The notes: a model not told the origin generated them from the sequence alone. A stretch of DNA of 64,000 nt from Chaenocephalus aceratus (GCA_023974075.1 CM043793.1:6729628-6793627), one strand, 5' to 3'; counted from the stretch's first letter, positions 31,839-45,651 are shown. Numbers and translations are program-made.

Positions 31839-32830
31839 TTAAAGGTCCCATGTCATGCTTTTCCGGTTATTGCCCGTCCCCTTGTGTGTTATGAAGCTTT
31901 TTATGCATGTAAACGGTGTGCAGAGTCAAAACCCTCAAAGTACACCCTGTAGCGAGTAAAACTCTAACACAGAAAATACCTCCCCCAAACGCCTCGTTGG
32001 AGATTTCTCAGTTTCCATTGTTTACTTCCTGCCCCGTGTGACGTGGCTGCACCGTGCTACGTCACTTCTTCTGCTGATTGGTCCAAATTGACCAATCCAC
32101 GGACTTCCTCACACACTCAGTGCTGCAGGCAGCTCTGCTGATCTCTCCTCCCTGGCTGCAGGCTGATAACAGACAGTTGGGATCGCAGCAAAATTCTCTC
32201 CGCAGATCCATTCTCACAGCGTCTATCAACCTTTTTCTTACTCAATATCAAGCCACACTTATTGTTTTTACTTCGGCTGTGACTTTGTGTGTGCTCAGGG
32301 TGAGTTTGGCTGTGTTTGGCTTTGTATCGCTAAACAAGGAAACAACACCTCCACGGAGCTCAGCGCGATTCACAGCGTGAAACAATCGGACGTTGTGAAT
32401 CGCGCTGAGCTCCGTGGAGGTGTGGTTTCCTTGTTTAGCGAACAATAAGTGTGGCTTGATATTGAGTAAGAAAAAGGTTGATAGACGCTGTGAGAATGGG
32501 TCTGCAGAGAGAATTTCGCCGCGATCCCAACTGTCTGTTATCAGCCTGCAGCCCGGGAGGAGAAATCAGCTGAGCTGCTGCCTGCATAGAGTGTGTGTGT
32601 GAGGAAGTCCGTGGATTGGTCAATCGGAGCACACTGGGCTCACAGGGAGGGGGGGGGGGGGCAAGAGCTGCAACGAGCCGTTTAGTGGAGAGAGTGAATA
32701 CACGTAGTTTACAGAGATGCTGTATGCCAAACAATGTGAGTTTGGAAAATTGCACAGTATAAATCTATTCTAGTAGACCTCAACAATGGAATTATGATCA
32801 GTGGAAATGGCCATGACATGGGACCTTTAA
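31839..32830 (+). mobile_element. MITE family A, copy 2, with long palindrome
   Basis: Ends ttaaaggtcccatgtcatg and ccatgacatgggacctttaa. The centre is a large inverted repeat (32088-32623) not seen in the other copies, each of which has one arm's worth. Confidence 0.85.
32088..32623. repeat. long palindrome inside MITE A
   Basis: Left arm from ttgaccaatccacggacttcc, right arm ending ggaagtccgtggattggtcaa. The innermost 24-bp arms (32351-32374, 32394-32417) are exact. The left arm carries an extra ~60 bp. Would form a strong cruciform or RNA hairpin. Confidence 0.85.
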
Positions 32831-34763
32831 GCGATGGGAAAGAGAAAGAAATACGTCAGTAAATACACCATTGGTGAATGTCCGAAGTTTCTATGCGTCA
32901 TAAAAACATCGGTTATTAAGAAGTGACTCAATTAGACTACTAAATGTCATCACACTGAATATTAGCCGCTTTTAGCTGAGGGTTGTGAGGAGGAGTATTC
33001 CAAAATCCCATTGCTTTTTGTCAAAGGAGTGTTATCAGTAGCAGTGTCGGATTGTATTATCGTAAGTCCGGTAGTCCTGTTGTAAAAACCAACATGTATT
33101 CAGGTCCAATACTCCCCTAATGCTGCTGTCTATATTTCGTTGATTCTCTTCAGCTTACAAAGAACGTCAGTCAGATACCGTGATGTTGGTTAAAGAAACT
33201 GTTCTTGGCTTTTCTTTTCAAGGGAAAATGAAATTCAATTGGATGTTTTTAAAAGACATTAACTATTAAATGACTCAAATGTTCTCAAAACTACAGGACC
33301 TTCTCAGTGGCCACCTGGGCTATCCCAGTAAAAAATCAAACTGAATTTCAACGAGAGTAAGCACTCTTGCTTTCCAATAAAAGATAATTCGTCCCATCCC
33401 GGTATTGTTTCGGCATTAGATCCAGATTTCCTCTCAGATCTTTCTATCAAGCCCTGCAGTAAGTACAGTGATGTGTCTGGGAGATTTCTCCCAAAGATGG
33501 AACTTTTTAACACATCATATGTTGCATGTTAGCAGCAGACAAACAGAAAACGCAATTCAGGTCCGTCAGACGTTAAAAACTGTTACAGGGAACAGTCAAA
33601 TTGGTTTCTGAAGAAGAGTGTGCAGATAGTAGCTGTGGTGTAGAAGAAGCAAATTACAGATGGGTTTAAATGAGCAGCTCATTAAACCATTAAGTAACCA
33701 CACGGAGAAGCATGTGGTAGAAGCATGTGGGACGAAGAGAAGGAACACTGAACATGGCTGCTGCTGAGGGGAGCTGATACAGGCAGGAACCCTCAGTTCA
33801 ATCAGGTGGAGCTTTAGTGGAATGTGGAGTTGAATGTCACACAGAACCAGGATCATTTCCTGGATAAAATGACCTGCAGGGTTGATAGGTTGAAGGACTA
33901 TTTAGCAAGTAAATCTGCACAATCAATCAAACATTTTGCCAAAACCGCAATATGAAATAGCAGTAAACTCAATATTTGGTAAAGGCAAAATATGTCAAAA
34001 ATATCTTTATTGTGTAGCTGAAGAGAAGTCCTAACTACAAATTGTATTCTACAGACATATTTTAAAACATCCCACCATGATCATGTTAAGATATTTTCCA
34101 TTGATAAGGTGAATAATGTTTAAAAAAGGATCATTCCCATAAGTATCTCGATTGCAATATCAGTCAAAGTATTCGCAATTCGTGCAGCTCTATTGGCATG
34201 GATGTTAGGTTAAATTCCCTTCAGTGTCACCTGTGAAAGTATACTATTCGATTGTTCATGAACGTTGCCAAATGAAGATGTGTGTTTGATCAGACTGCTG
34301 AAACTGGATCTGTGTATTGTTAGAATTCAGATTTTAATGCCAGTTTTGTTGAATCTGATGTGGCACTATGAATTGCAGTCAGAAATGCTTTAACATGTGA
34401 ACAGACATTACATTGTTTTTAAAGAACAATTACAATTAAAGAGGCCCTATTAGGCTATTGGGGTTTTCCCTTCCCTGTAGTGTGGTTTATAGGCTTGGTG
34501 CATTTAAACGGTCTGCAAAGGCTGCAATCCATTGGAAATGAATCGGCAGAAGTTGGGCAAAAAAGTTTTATCTGGATTCCATGTGCCCACGAGTGGATAC
34601 AAAACACTTTAGCGGGACATTTTTGCTATCGATTGTTTAGCCTCAAGCCTTATAGTGGTTCTGTCTGAACTATTTATTTCATAGTTTACACTTCTTTTTA
34701 GAAATGTTTTCTTTTGGTCTTTTTTTTAGAAAGAAATCTTATTGATTCACAATTTGACCTTAT

Positions 34764-34764
<1 letters not shown>
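32831..34764. other. no gene seen
   Basis: Unassigned DNA. The stretch near 34438-34500 begins aaagaggccctattaggct, like MITE family D. Confidence 0.4.
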
Positions 34765-34828
<64 letters not shown>

Positions 34829-34844
34829 TGTGTGTGTGTGGGTG

Positions 34845-34875
<31 letters not shown>

Positions 34876-34957
34876 TGTGTGGTGTGTGTGTGTGGGGTGT
34901 GTGTGTGTGTTGTGTGTGTGGTTGGTGTGGTGTGGTGTGTGTGTGTGGTGTGTGTTT
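34765..34957. repeat. (GT)n microsatellite, interrupted
   Basis: GT run with ggt interruptions. Confidence 0.95.
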
Positions 34958-35511
34958 CCCGTTATTTTCTCTGGACCCACATGCCACGCACGTTTTCATC
35001 CCCTATCTGTATTTCCTCCTTTGAGGCCTCTTTGGTTTCCCTTTCCCATGTCTCATCCCTCTCACCATCAAATGGAGATTTCCACATTCAGGTTTACAGG
35101 TGTGTTTGATAGTGTTGGCTGTCAGTCCAAAGCTCTGCATGTTAAATCAAGCACTCTTACATTCTTCAGATACCAGCAGCTCTTTTTAAACCATCTGCTG
35201 CTCTGCTCCAGTCCGACCTCGTAACCGTCACCTGTTCTCAGGTTACATTTGCAACTCGGGCATTTGGCTGATGCACATGTGAAATGTTACACCCCAGTGC
35301 GACGGGAGCGAAAGCTGAAACGTCCACCTGGACTATTGGAAAGAGCAACCAGGCCAAAGATTTAAACTATGATTCAACTGCCAAAAGTAAAAGAGTTTCT
35401 CCACTGACTTTTCATGTCGTGGTTAGAGCCACTTAACTGCTGAAAACAGTTGCTTAATATCTCTGTTGCTCTTTAGCCCAGTATGACCTCAACGTCTTGA
35501 AATGTTGTGAC

Positions 35512-36270
35512 CAGTGGTTGCGTAGATTTTTTCGTTGTCCGTCATTTTGACGGACAGGATCGTAAAATTTCCGTCATAATCCATTTTTACCCGTCATTTT
35601 ATTTTTCATGTTTTAATGATGAGATGAGACATATTTATGTTTGGGTACTGAGCAGCAAATGTTCATTCATTCATGTTTTAATGATTTCATACAGAACTTT
35701 TAAGGGCATGGAGAAAAAAAAAGATGAACCGTGTGGTCACTTTTCATGTCAACACACGAACATGAATGATTTATTTGTTCCTGCACTGACAGCACAGCAG
35801 AGGGGCCAGAGGCCGCTAAAAACACCGCAACCATTGTGCCTAAACAGGCAAATATGAACAATGCCATTGTTTTAAATGAGACAATTACAATCAGAATATG
35901 AACAAAACATTTACAAGAACAACTCAATTGATCTGCTTTAGCCAAGCCTGAACGCTGATTTCTGCATCGTCGTGCACCCTCGGGCAAATCCCTTACTCAT
36001 CTTAGCTTTTCTACAGATGTTGCAGAACATTTTGCCATCTTCCCTCCTCAGCCACTTAAACTCTTGCTCCCACTGAACCCGGTACTCCCGCTTCAACTCC
36101 TTGCCACTTGCTTGCCCCTCTGCCGCTGGCTGAACGTTGTCAGTTTTAGTCTTACAGGCTTGTCCTTCATCCTCCACCGCATCAATCCCTCTTTTCACAC
36201 TCGTTTATCCACACCATCACAATTACTGGGCTTATTAAAAAAGCTTCGGACGATCAGCTGCCGTGACATT
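35512..36270 (-). pseudogene. hAT transposase 5' fragment (ZNF862-like)
   Basis: From an ATG at 36270 on the minus strand: MSRQLIVRSFFNKPSN, then a frameshift near 36195, then the frame 35938-36198 with EFKWLRREDGKMFC.ICR..K, the W-x(n)-C-x2-C start of a TTF-type zinc finger seen in ZNF862 and C17orf113-like hAT proteins. It then decays. The plus strand reads cagtggttgcgtagattttt at 35512, a plausible hAT terminus. The transposase core is missing. Confidence 0.55.
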
Positions 36271-37019
36271 TTGCGATTGCTAAAGCCGGTTAAACAACGA
36301 GGTAATCAACAAGGTCAAAAACAAGACTAGACAATAGCTACTTAATATACACACACTCACCACCAACTGGACAGGGAATGACTAAATAATAGTTACAGAC
36401 TACAGTAGAGTACAGTAGATCGCCCTCAGTCTACCTGGCCACTAAGGATGTAATATAATGTGGGCCGCTGGTGGACATTTTGGCGCTGTTCCGAGTTGTG
36501 TTCTAATCCGTCGCCGAGTTATTTCCATGCCCATTCCGTAAAAACTGGTCTGTAAACCACAGAAAATATCCAAAGGTACCGGTTTCTTTACTTTCACTTA
36601 GAAATGGACGGTAAAAGAAAAATATCTGTGGCTTCAGCGCTCAACCGAGAATAGGACCCGGTCAGTAAATATGTGTACGTTTGTGGGAAACACTTCATCA
36701 CCGCTACATTATGATGCTAATGAGGTTAACGCCAATTGTCAAAGTAAACATGCGTAGTGTTACATTTCAGTGTTGACTATAGATGCTGCATTGAGATATA
36801 TGAAACACTAAGAAGTCAAGGAAATCCCAGTTTAAGTGTTAGCGCCAGTTGTCCACCAGCAAAGTGAAAGGACATCAATTGCCTATTGAATGTCATTTAA
36901 CCATATATACGACAATCATCGATTTCCAATAGTTTTATATAATTGTGTGCCTGACTGACCATCGTAATTTGGCTCCTTGGAGATAAAACAATGCATGGTA
37001 TTCTTATTTTTTTAACCTG

Positions 37020-38300
37020 TTAAAACAAGCCTGTTGTTCAGGTCTCAGGCTCGAAAATGACATTTCCAGAACAAATGACCATAACTTCTAAAAGGGGAAA
37101 ATTAATAATCTTTTTTTCAAAGTAATGATAAACCTGTGAGTTGGATGTAGAAGAGTCAGAATAAATATCAATATTTTTTATTTTAAAGAAATTCAGATTG
37201 AACATAGTACAAAAATATAAATTATAGTTTCCTTCCAAAAATGATTTTTTACTTATAGTGAAAACTACCCTTGGATGATGGTAAGGTAGACTAAAAGCTT
37301 TAGGAATCCAAAGTACAACATATAATAAGTACCATGTATCAAGATTGATGCAAAAACGAGTGACATTTGACCTTTTTAGAGAGATTTAGAAAAAGAAACT
37401 CCACCTCTGGGGTGATTTGGGTGGAAATGGGCATTTTTGCCGTTTCTCTGGAACCCATTGGTCGATTTTGATAATTGACATCTCTTTTGAACCGTTAGAG
37501 CCAATAGAATCGAAGGGGAATTTCCACGTACACACCAACGTTACCATTGAGAAGTGGAGGCTATGCACACGCAGTTTGCCCAAAGCGAAAACTATCTTAC
37601 GCTCTGAAATCTGAAAACTGAAAAGTAGGTTTATTGCTGATGGATTTTCAGAAATCATTTCAAAGGGACACAGACACATTGGATTAACCTATGGATTAAC
37701 CTTCAGCAGCGTTTTTATCGTTGTAATGCCATTGAAGACAACTTTTGATCAGACAACGACAAAGGTAAGACATGTTGCCGTGTTTGCTACCTAATGCCAC
37801 GTGTTGTGATGTCTGTTGTTGTTTATAATGTCGCAAGTTCTGATCACGGAGTGATGATACAGATACCTATCGATTCTGTGTAATCTCACAATGCTAATCG
37901 ATATGTTGGATTTGCATTTACGATAAGTAATAAGGGTTTTATGAGTGAGTTCTGTGTCCATTTTTTCGCTCAGGGCTAATTCAGAGGCTCAGTGTTAGTC
38001 TTGTGTTTTTTTTTTGCTAAAAATGGTTCACATCATTAGTTGAGTTTCTTCCCGTTACATGGATATGAAACATTCATAGTTTATTAAATAATAAGAAGCC
38101 CTCAGACGCTGTTTCCTGCAGATGATGCGTTTTAACAGGTTAATGTGATTGGCAAAAAACTTCCAAATTTGTACCTATTGCTAGTCAAATGACAGCAAAT
38201 GTTTTTACCTTTAAGGGCGCGGCCATGACGGAAAGGCAGGCATTTTTCTTAAGCCCCGCCTCTAATCCGCTTTTTCCATTCTCAGCACAGTCAAATGAAT
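37020..38300 (+). repeat. dispersed repeat family C
   Basis: 37020-37275 matches 17389-17640 inverted. Downstream text (ccattggtcgattttgataattgacatc; ggattaacctatggattaacc) has the look of a long fish repeat, but no coding frame is convincing. Confidence 0.55.
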
Positions 38301-39223
38301 GTAGGTGGGAAAATAACTGGATTTGTCTATGAGTGCATTTCACAACTTTTAGAAAACTAAGGATTTCAATAATTGCATTTCAAGTATTGGTACTGGGTAG
38401 TTGATTTACCTACAACAATTATCAGCTAATTCACAGTAGTCTCCTAAGTCAATGGGGAAAAGTGAACCCATACTGGTGGGCTGAAGGTCTTGTTGTGGTT
38501 TCATGTTATCCTGATTGTTTTTAGTGTTTTGTCAGGTGGCACACGTGTTGGGAAGAAATACTTAGTATGATCAACGGTACAAAGTTGTGCAAAATATATA
38601 TACATTGAAAACTCCTCAGGTTTGGGGCTGACACATGTTGGTGTAGGGCAGGCTCACATTTAAAGGCAGGGTTCCTGAATCAATCCAATGCCAGAAAGAT
38701 TTGTTGAAGTATTCCGGTTTACAAAGGCACACCTAAAACGCGGCAGTCATTTCAAACACACTGTGAGAACAAAAGTTTTCCAAATGGTACCCTCTATCTC
38801 AGTTTGCTGTTTTCTGTTAACAAGCTGGGAGACTAGAGTCTGATTGGCTGACAGTCTGTCATTACAGGCATCTGGACCCAACTGAGCTGAGATGTGTTTA
38901 TGCTGCAGGTTATGTTTTCTGTTAAAGTGTTCAAATGGCTTCTTCCTACGTCATTGGCTATTTTCACTTGAGCTTCAACTAACAGAAAGACAGGCAATTT
39001 AACATGTACTTGCACAGCTCACTTACTAGCATAACTGCAAAGTATACTTTGCACAGCTGTGAAGGTCTGCTGGATGTAAATCTACCAAGGGTCAGCGTAG
39101 GCTATTTACATACAGCCTAGAATTTACGAGCTAGCGTGTAGTAGACATGGACCATAAGCAGCTACAAATATGTGCTTAAAACTGGATTACAGGAACAGTT
39201 TTTTTAAAGAGGACATATTAGTG
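38301..39223. other. no gene seen
   Basis: Unassigned DNA. Confidence 0.4.
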
Positions 39224-39485
39224 TGCCCCATAGGGCGACTGTGGCTGCGAGGGAGTGCGGTCTTCTTTCCAACCAGAAGGTTGTGGGTTCGATCCCAGCC
39301 CATGCAGTCAACATGTCGATGTGTCCTTGGGCAATATACTGAACCCTGAGTTGCTCCCGATGGCATGGCCAACGGTGTGTGAATGTTAGGTCCTAGAGTA
39401 AGGTACACTGCTCTGTATGAATGGGTGTGAATGGGTGAATGACCTTTGAGGGGTCTTAAAGACTGGATAAAGCACTATATAAGTA
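39224..39485 (+). repeat. tRNA-derived fish SINE, near full length
   Basis: Box A region gactgtggctgcgagggagtg, box B ggttgtgggttcgatccca, then the common body (cttgggcaatatactgaaccctgag; gaatgggtgtgaatgg) and the tail aagcactatataagtacagtccatttaccatt. Pol III-type retroposon. Confidence 0.88.
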
Positions 39486-39659
39486 CAGTCCATTTACCAT
39501 TGACATGATGTCACAATGTTGCAGAAGTAAACAAAGGAGTCCAGTTTCTAAGTTTATGTTAGTTTTGTCAGAAGAGTGTTTTGGGAAGCTTATTATTCAT
39601 GTACATATGTGTGTATAATGAGAAATTCCGGTGGAGCAGGTCTTATTTAAAAATACAAG

Positions 39660-39681
39660 ATATATATATATATATATATAT
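39660..39681. repeat. (AT)n microsatellite
   Basis: Run of at dinucleotides. Confidence 0.9.
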
Positions 39682-40038
39682 TCAATCATTCCTTCTCATG
39701 ACTGGCTATTATGCATTTAAAACTGCCCTCCTGAGCATCACAGATGTTTTAAAATATGCCTTTAATTATGTTTTGCATGTTTACCTTATTAAATATCAGA
39801 TAGCCACATCACTATCAAATGCAGAATCACTGCAGAGTGTATAATCTATTATACCAGCAGCCCCCAACATATTACCCTTCATCTCTACAATTTGTGCTTA
39901 AGTTTTAATGTTAAAATCTACCTGCAGTGTTTATATTTGAGGAGTCAACACAGTGCATGATTGGATTTCCTAAAACCAGAGAGAGAGGCAAAGAATGAGA
40001 GGGAGAGACTGGTAGAAAGTCATGTAAATTCCTGTGTG

Positions 40039-40041
<3 letters not shown>

Positions 40042-40076
<35 letters not shown>
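40042..40076. repeat. (GA)n microsatellite
   Basis: Pure ga run, followed by a purine-rich stretch to about 40330. Confidence 0.9.
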
Positions 40077-40078
<2 letters not shown>

Positions 40079-40479
40079 CTGGGTTGCGTTGAATGTTAGG
40101 AATGTTGAGGCTTTTGGCTCCAGTTTTCTTTCTGACAGGAGGATGAGGAGGAGGAGTAGAGAGGCAGGAGGAGAGGAGGAGGGACAAGGGGCCGAATGAG
40201 AGGAAAGAGTAGGATAGAGGGAGGGACGGGGGAGGAGATAAGGAAGGAGGAGGGGAAATACAGAGAAGACAAAGGAGCTGACGCAAAGATAGGGGGGAAA
40301 GCAATTCAGAGGAAAATAGGAAAAAGATAAAGTGTGTCAGAGGCGTACTGTTATACAAGTCTCAACTACTGTTTCATATCACTGTCTATTTCTGTTGTTC
40401 ATTAATCAGATGGACTGTAAATGTCCCGTTGCAGAACAAATAAAGGATTTCTGATTATAATTAAAGGTACCCTATCACG

Positions 40480-43400
40480 TACAATGTGTTGGAAGCACTA
40501 GTCAATCGAAGTGCGGTTGTTACATAGTGATGCCATTATGTTACAGAAGTAAACAAAGGAGGTCCAATGGAGGTGTTCAGGCGGGCAGTGGGGTGCATCT
40601 ACATCACCCTCTGTCTGAAACCAGAGCCCAGTCTGCTCTGATTGGTATGTGAGACAGTGGTACTTGGAAGGGCGTTTTTACATATCTAAAATCAATATAA
40701 CATGCAATACATTTACAATAACATGCACTCTATTTGTCAACAACTTTTCCCGTAGAACAACTTGGAACTGAACGACTTATAGAAAATGCATTTCCTGCAG
40801 AAAATGCGTGCGAATGCTGTAAACTGTGAACATTTGTTGCTGAATTTAGCTGAAAATGCAGAAAGAGCTGAATATGTTATTAGCTGAATGGTCTCAGCTA
40901 ATTACTCAGAAGTAAGTGTGTTGCTGAACTTAGCGGAGAAATGTAGAAAATTGAAATAATTTGAATAAAATTGTTACAGTTCAAATGCATTGCAATGACT
41001 TTGTTGAAAACTTGAAAGTGAAATGTTAAACTGGAAGAGTAGAACAAATTGTGAAGAAGCTTTATATTTAAAAGAAAGGTTTAAAAAAGGTATAAACAAC
41101 AACATGTATAGCCTCAATGTCCTGAAATAGCGAATAAGTTGATAGTAGATAATAGTTGAATGGTTTCTGCAGCTGAAAGTAGGCTGAAGGAGTTACATAT
41201 CAGATGTAAGTAGTAGTGAATGAATGTCTATTAAGATGATAAAGAAAGTAAAATATTTTGACTGCAAACTTTTCGACTAAAACCATACGTCACCAATAAT
41301 GTATAAAATATGTGGAGCCTGTTAAAGTCAGTATGAAGTCTCCATCAGACAGAAAAGACTAGGCTGAGACAGTCTGTTAAAGTCCAGTCTGTTTATCAGT
41401 GTTTGTTTCTGTGCTGAGCACCTACTCATAACACCTGTGCTTGAGCCCAGAGATCAAAGGTTTCCATGGTGATGTGCGGTAATCAGTGAGAAGAGAGCCT
41501 TTCCATTGATCTGAAGGAGAGATAGACCTCTTACATGCGAACGTTTTGTTGAAGAACCGTAGCAGATATCGGTGAAATTTCAATGCGTGAACCGTCTCAG
41601 GAACCTGACGAGCGTCTGAGTCTGCTTTTGATATACTTTCGGGATAATAATGTGGCCTTTTTTGGCAGATTAACTAAAGGTGTGCGGCTGCTGCTGTGAG
41701 GAAAGATCAGGCTGTCTTTACAATGGGCCTTAATGGAGACATGTTGAACGTTTTGTCACTTCATGCCCTCAAGAGGCATTTTGTTTAATTCTTTTGCTTA
41801 ATTCTTTTTTTCAACCTAGGAGAGGTTTTCCTACGTTTTTCATGAAAAATGATGTCTCAGGAGTGTAGGGTTTGGGAATTATGGCAAGTTTAAAAAAAAA
41901 AAATGAAGGCAAATTTCAAGCTGTGACATCACGCACTCTAACCTTAACGAGCTTCGCAATACACACTGATGTTAAAAATCTGAAGAAAGCCTCTTACCAA
42001 GCTCCAAACTAAGTTAAATATCTAAAAAATTGTCAAATATATCAAAAATCTGAAGAACAAGTTTTATAGCTGAAGGTCTTGTGATCATTTTAAAGTTGGA
42101 ATGAAGTCTCTAGCTGAAAGTATGTGGAAGGAGTAGCATTCGGCGCACGGTGTAGGTAAAAGAGGATTTGAAGGTTCCTCCTATTGAGTTACATGTTAAA
42201 AAAGAGCCAAACATTGGTTGAAATAATAAGAAGAAGATTAAAGATTCCAAAGAACTGTAAACAGCATTCGCACTAATGATAGTTATGTTACACTTTGAAT
42301 TCATCTTTTCAAAGTACTCAAAATATGTGACGCTAAAAAATGATATGGTGTGCAGCTGTAGTACCTGGCATATCTTGTTCTTCGCTATATATTTTCTTAC
42401 ACGATGAACCCTACATAGATGTTGAGGATGACTTCCTTTCTGGAACATGTTAACGTAAATATAACTTCTGTAAGCCTCTGTATTTTAACATTGTTTTAGC
42501 CTTATTGTGCAAATGTGTAACCCTTGTAGAGCAATATCATTTTAAAAGCTGTGTCCTATAAAGTGTGACTGGATAATACGGTCTTGGTTTTTAAAGTTAG
42601 CATGAGCTAGCAGGATCGGGTAGCCATCATTCACACAGAGATATAGGTGAAAAGTATATCACAACCCTTTAAGTTCTGTTTGACATCAACTATTCCCCAG
42701 TATTACCGGAAAGGTAGCTGATCAGAAAACTTGAGAATAATTTTAAATCGTTTTCTTGTCCTTAAAAACTCCAGCAGGAAGCAGTAATTCATAAAGTTGG
42801 ATGTGTTTCTGTTACAAAAAGAGATTATTGGTGTTGATCTTAAGTAAGTTATCTTCTAGACTGGAACAAAGAACAAAAGTCTTTGTCCTTTGTCTTTATG
42901 TCACAGTTTGTCTGTCTTTTCCTGTCTCTCTCTTCATGTTTTTCTTCTCTCCCTCTCTCTGGTCATGTGCTTTTACTGTAGAGATGAGCAACAGTGCAGG
43001 AATCTGAGCTGCAGCCAACATTACATCAAGCTCTCTCTGCCCCCCCCCCCCATCGTTGCCAGAAAGTAAAGAGCGAAGGGCTGCGTTCTGCTGCAGCTCG
43101 GCTCAAGTGAATGAACTCACTTCCTGAAGGCGCTTACATCAGGAGGAAGGACTGTCTCAAGAACCGATTGTATTTTTCTGAACTGGCAGTTTTTTCATAC
43201 TCATGACAGTCTGTATGTAACCGTTCTGTCACAGTGAAGCCTGATCAGATTCATTTATTTCTCAGCTCGCTCAGACTTGGTGAACTGTCCTGTCCTGAAC
43301 TCCAATCTACAGGATTTACCCCCAGACAAAAATTCAGCTCCATGCTCCACTGCTTGAGTTCTCTCACCAATCCTTTTAGTCCTAGGAGCCACTTTCCAGG

Positions 43401-44640
43401 GAACTAAAAGTCCCTTCATCCTGTATCCTCTTAAGTCTAAAGACCCACAAAGATTGGGTTCTCTTTTCTACCAAGACTGGGCCGTTCTCAATTCACCACG
43501 CAAGTGACTCTGAAAACATTGAAAGGTATTTCCAAACAAGCGCTATTTCGTAGACATATGTCATGATGTCGGTTGTTGTGTTTCCTGTTTCATTTTGAAG
43601 TTTTCTCTACCTGTTATCTTCTGTGTTTTCCTGCCTTTTCGAATGTCTGTCCTGGCTTTATTATTTTCATCTGTTCCCCATCAGCCCTGCCATCACCTTA
43701 CCCCCTGTACACCTGCACCTAGCCCCCTCATTAGTTTCAGCTTCGCCGTGGTTTTCTGGTAGCCTATGTTCGGAATCTTGTACATCATTTGTCATGATCG
43801 CAAAGTTAGTTTTGCTTTGCCTTGTCGGGATCAAGCCTTGAATAACGATGTTTTCTGTTAGGTGCTCCTGTGTCCTGTTTTGGGTCCACCCTGCTTCACT
43901 CACCCTGGGCAACCTATAGTGAATACAAAAAAAATCGTGCCTATAAACATATTAAATCTTACTAAAGTGACACATTATCAGCTCTTATCACATGATGGCC
44001 TGGTGCTGCTGGTTTTATAAAACAGGTGGTTGATGGCTTCCTGTGATTCAGGAGTACTCGTCCAATCAGAACTGTTCAGCACTGCGTCCACAATGTCGGA
44101 ACTTTCAAAGACTGCTCTCCCCCAGTCTTGCTAGGGTTCATCTCTTTTTAACTTCTGTTTAGTTGACCATCACTTTTTATCACTTAAAGGGCCAAACCGT
44201 ACCAGCAGCATATTATGTTTATAGTACTTGAACACAACGCATCATTTTCAGGACAATGTCACAGTTATGTTCTTATTTAAATCACACCGATACTCTAATC
44301 ACATCCACTTCAATGTTCTTTGTCAGTCGGCTTTTTACTTTACTTTTGTACTTTTGCTGAGGTAAGATTCTGAATGCAGGACTTTTCCTTGTAAAAGAGT
44401 ATTTTTAAGTGTGGGAGAGAAACTCCCTTTGCACACCATCCACATGCACACAAACCTATAGAACACACTAAAGGAGAAGGAAAACCCCCAAAACATAATC
44501 GAGTGCCGCAGTGACGCGTCCTAAAACCCGGAAGTAAGCTTCTTCCGGTTCCTTCGTTAAAAACGCAACGCAATCTCTCCATAGGATTTTGGAAAATAGC
44601 TCGAAATAAGGTCTGTGGTTGAGACACATTTAAGAGACGG
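40480..44640. other. no gene seen
   Basis: Repeat-derived DNA. 40600-40650 carries a MITE family D piece (ccagagcccagtctgctctgattgg). 44335-44400 carries a MITE family B scrap. 40800-41080 is rich in a gctgaa/aatgc motif. No domain-bearing frame. Confidence 0.4.
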
Positions 44641-44645
44641 ATCAC

Positions 44646-44797
44646 GTTTTGTTCAGTCGGATAATCTCCACATGTCTACCCTACTTTTATAATTTTCGAA
44701 TCATAAATCTAATTGATAGATTTATGATCAATATGTTTATGATTAAACAATTCTAAAAGTAGGGTAGACATGTGGAGATTATCCGACTGAACAAAAC
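44646..44797. repeat. 44-bp-arm hairpin with nested inner hairpin
   Basis: Arms 44646-44689 and 44754-44797 are exact reverse complements. In the 64-nt loop tcataaatct (44701-44710) and agatttatga (44718-44727) pair again. No flanking target duplication noticed. Confidence 0.9.
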
Positions 44798-44999
44798 CTC
44801 TTATAGTAAAACATCTGAGTAATTATTCCACCTTTGGTAATATGTCTAAGCCTGAACACCATGTAACACACGTAACCCTGACAACATCAGTGTTTTAACT
44901 TCTCAGTGATCAAAAGGTGTACTCTGTACTCTGTGACATCACTGTAGTTGTTCTCAGCTCAGCTTTCAATAAGCCTCAGCCTTTCTCAGCTTGCTAGTA

Positions 45000-45250
45000 A
45001 CTCTTTAACTCTCTGCTTCTCCCTTCCCTCCATTGTTCTCTTCTCCACCTTTCTCCCCCTCCTTCCTCTCCTTCGTTGACATTATCTCCCTCCTCTTCCT
45101 CCTCCCTTTTCTCCTCCTCCTGTCTTTGTGTTTTCTCCCATCAGCCCGCAGTCTTCCTCTCTCTTGTCCAGCTGTTTCCTCCAGTGACTTAATCTTCGCA
45201 ACACCACTTTGATTTTCAAATATATAAAAGTACATTTTGATTGAGAGAAG
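45000..45250. other. pyrimidine-rich stretch
   Basis: ctcc/cttcc-rich on the plus strand before the GT run. No gene recognised. Confidence 0.4.
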
Positions 45251-45262
45251 ATATTTCTGCTC

Positions 45263-45263
<1 letters not shown>

Positions 45264-45353
<90 letters not shown>

Positions 45354-45360
45354 GTGTGTG
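45264..45360. repeat. (TG)n microsatellite
   Basis: Almost pure TG, one cg interruption near the end. Confidence 0.95.
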
Positions 45361-45592
45361 GACTAGCATTACTATACTTGTGGGGACCTACATCTGTTTA
45401 CATTGTCACGTGTGGGGACTCGCCTCCCTTATGGGGACAAATTGGAGGTCCCCATAAGGGGGATCATTAATTTTAGGGTGAAGACTTGGTTAGGTTTAGG
45501 GTTAGGCATGTGTTGGTTATGGTTAAGGTTAGGATAAGTCTCCAGGAAATGCATGTAAGTCAATGTAATGTCCCCTAAAGTGATGTATACAT
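45361..45592 (+). repeat. dispersed 'gtccccataag' fish repeat
   Basis: Carries acttgtggggacctacat, ggaggtccccataaggggg and ggttaggtttagggttagg, a common fish repeat often found beside GT runs. Confidence 0.6.
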
Positions 45593-45594
<2 letters not shown>

Positions 45595-45637
<43 letters not shown>

Positions 45638-45651
45638 GTGTATGTGTGTGA
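45595..45651. repeat. (TG)n microsatellite
   Basis: TG run with minor interruptions. Confidence 0.95.

Noticed and set aside
42801..43007. 68-codon frame with hydrophobic run
   Set aside because: Composition-driven; no splice or domain support.
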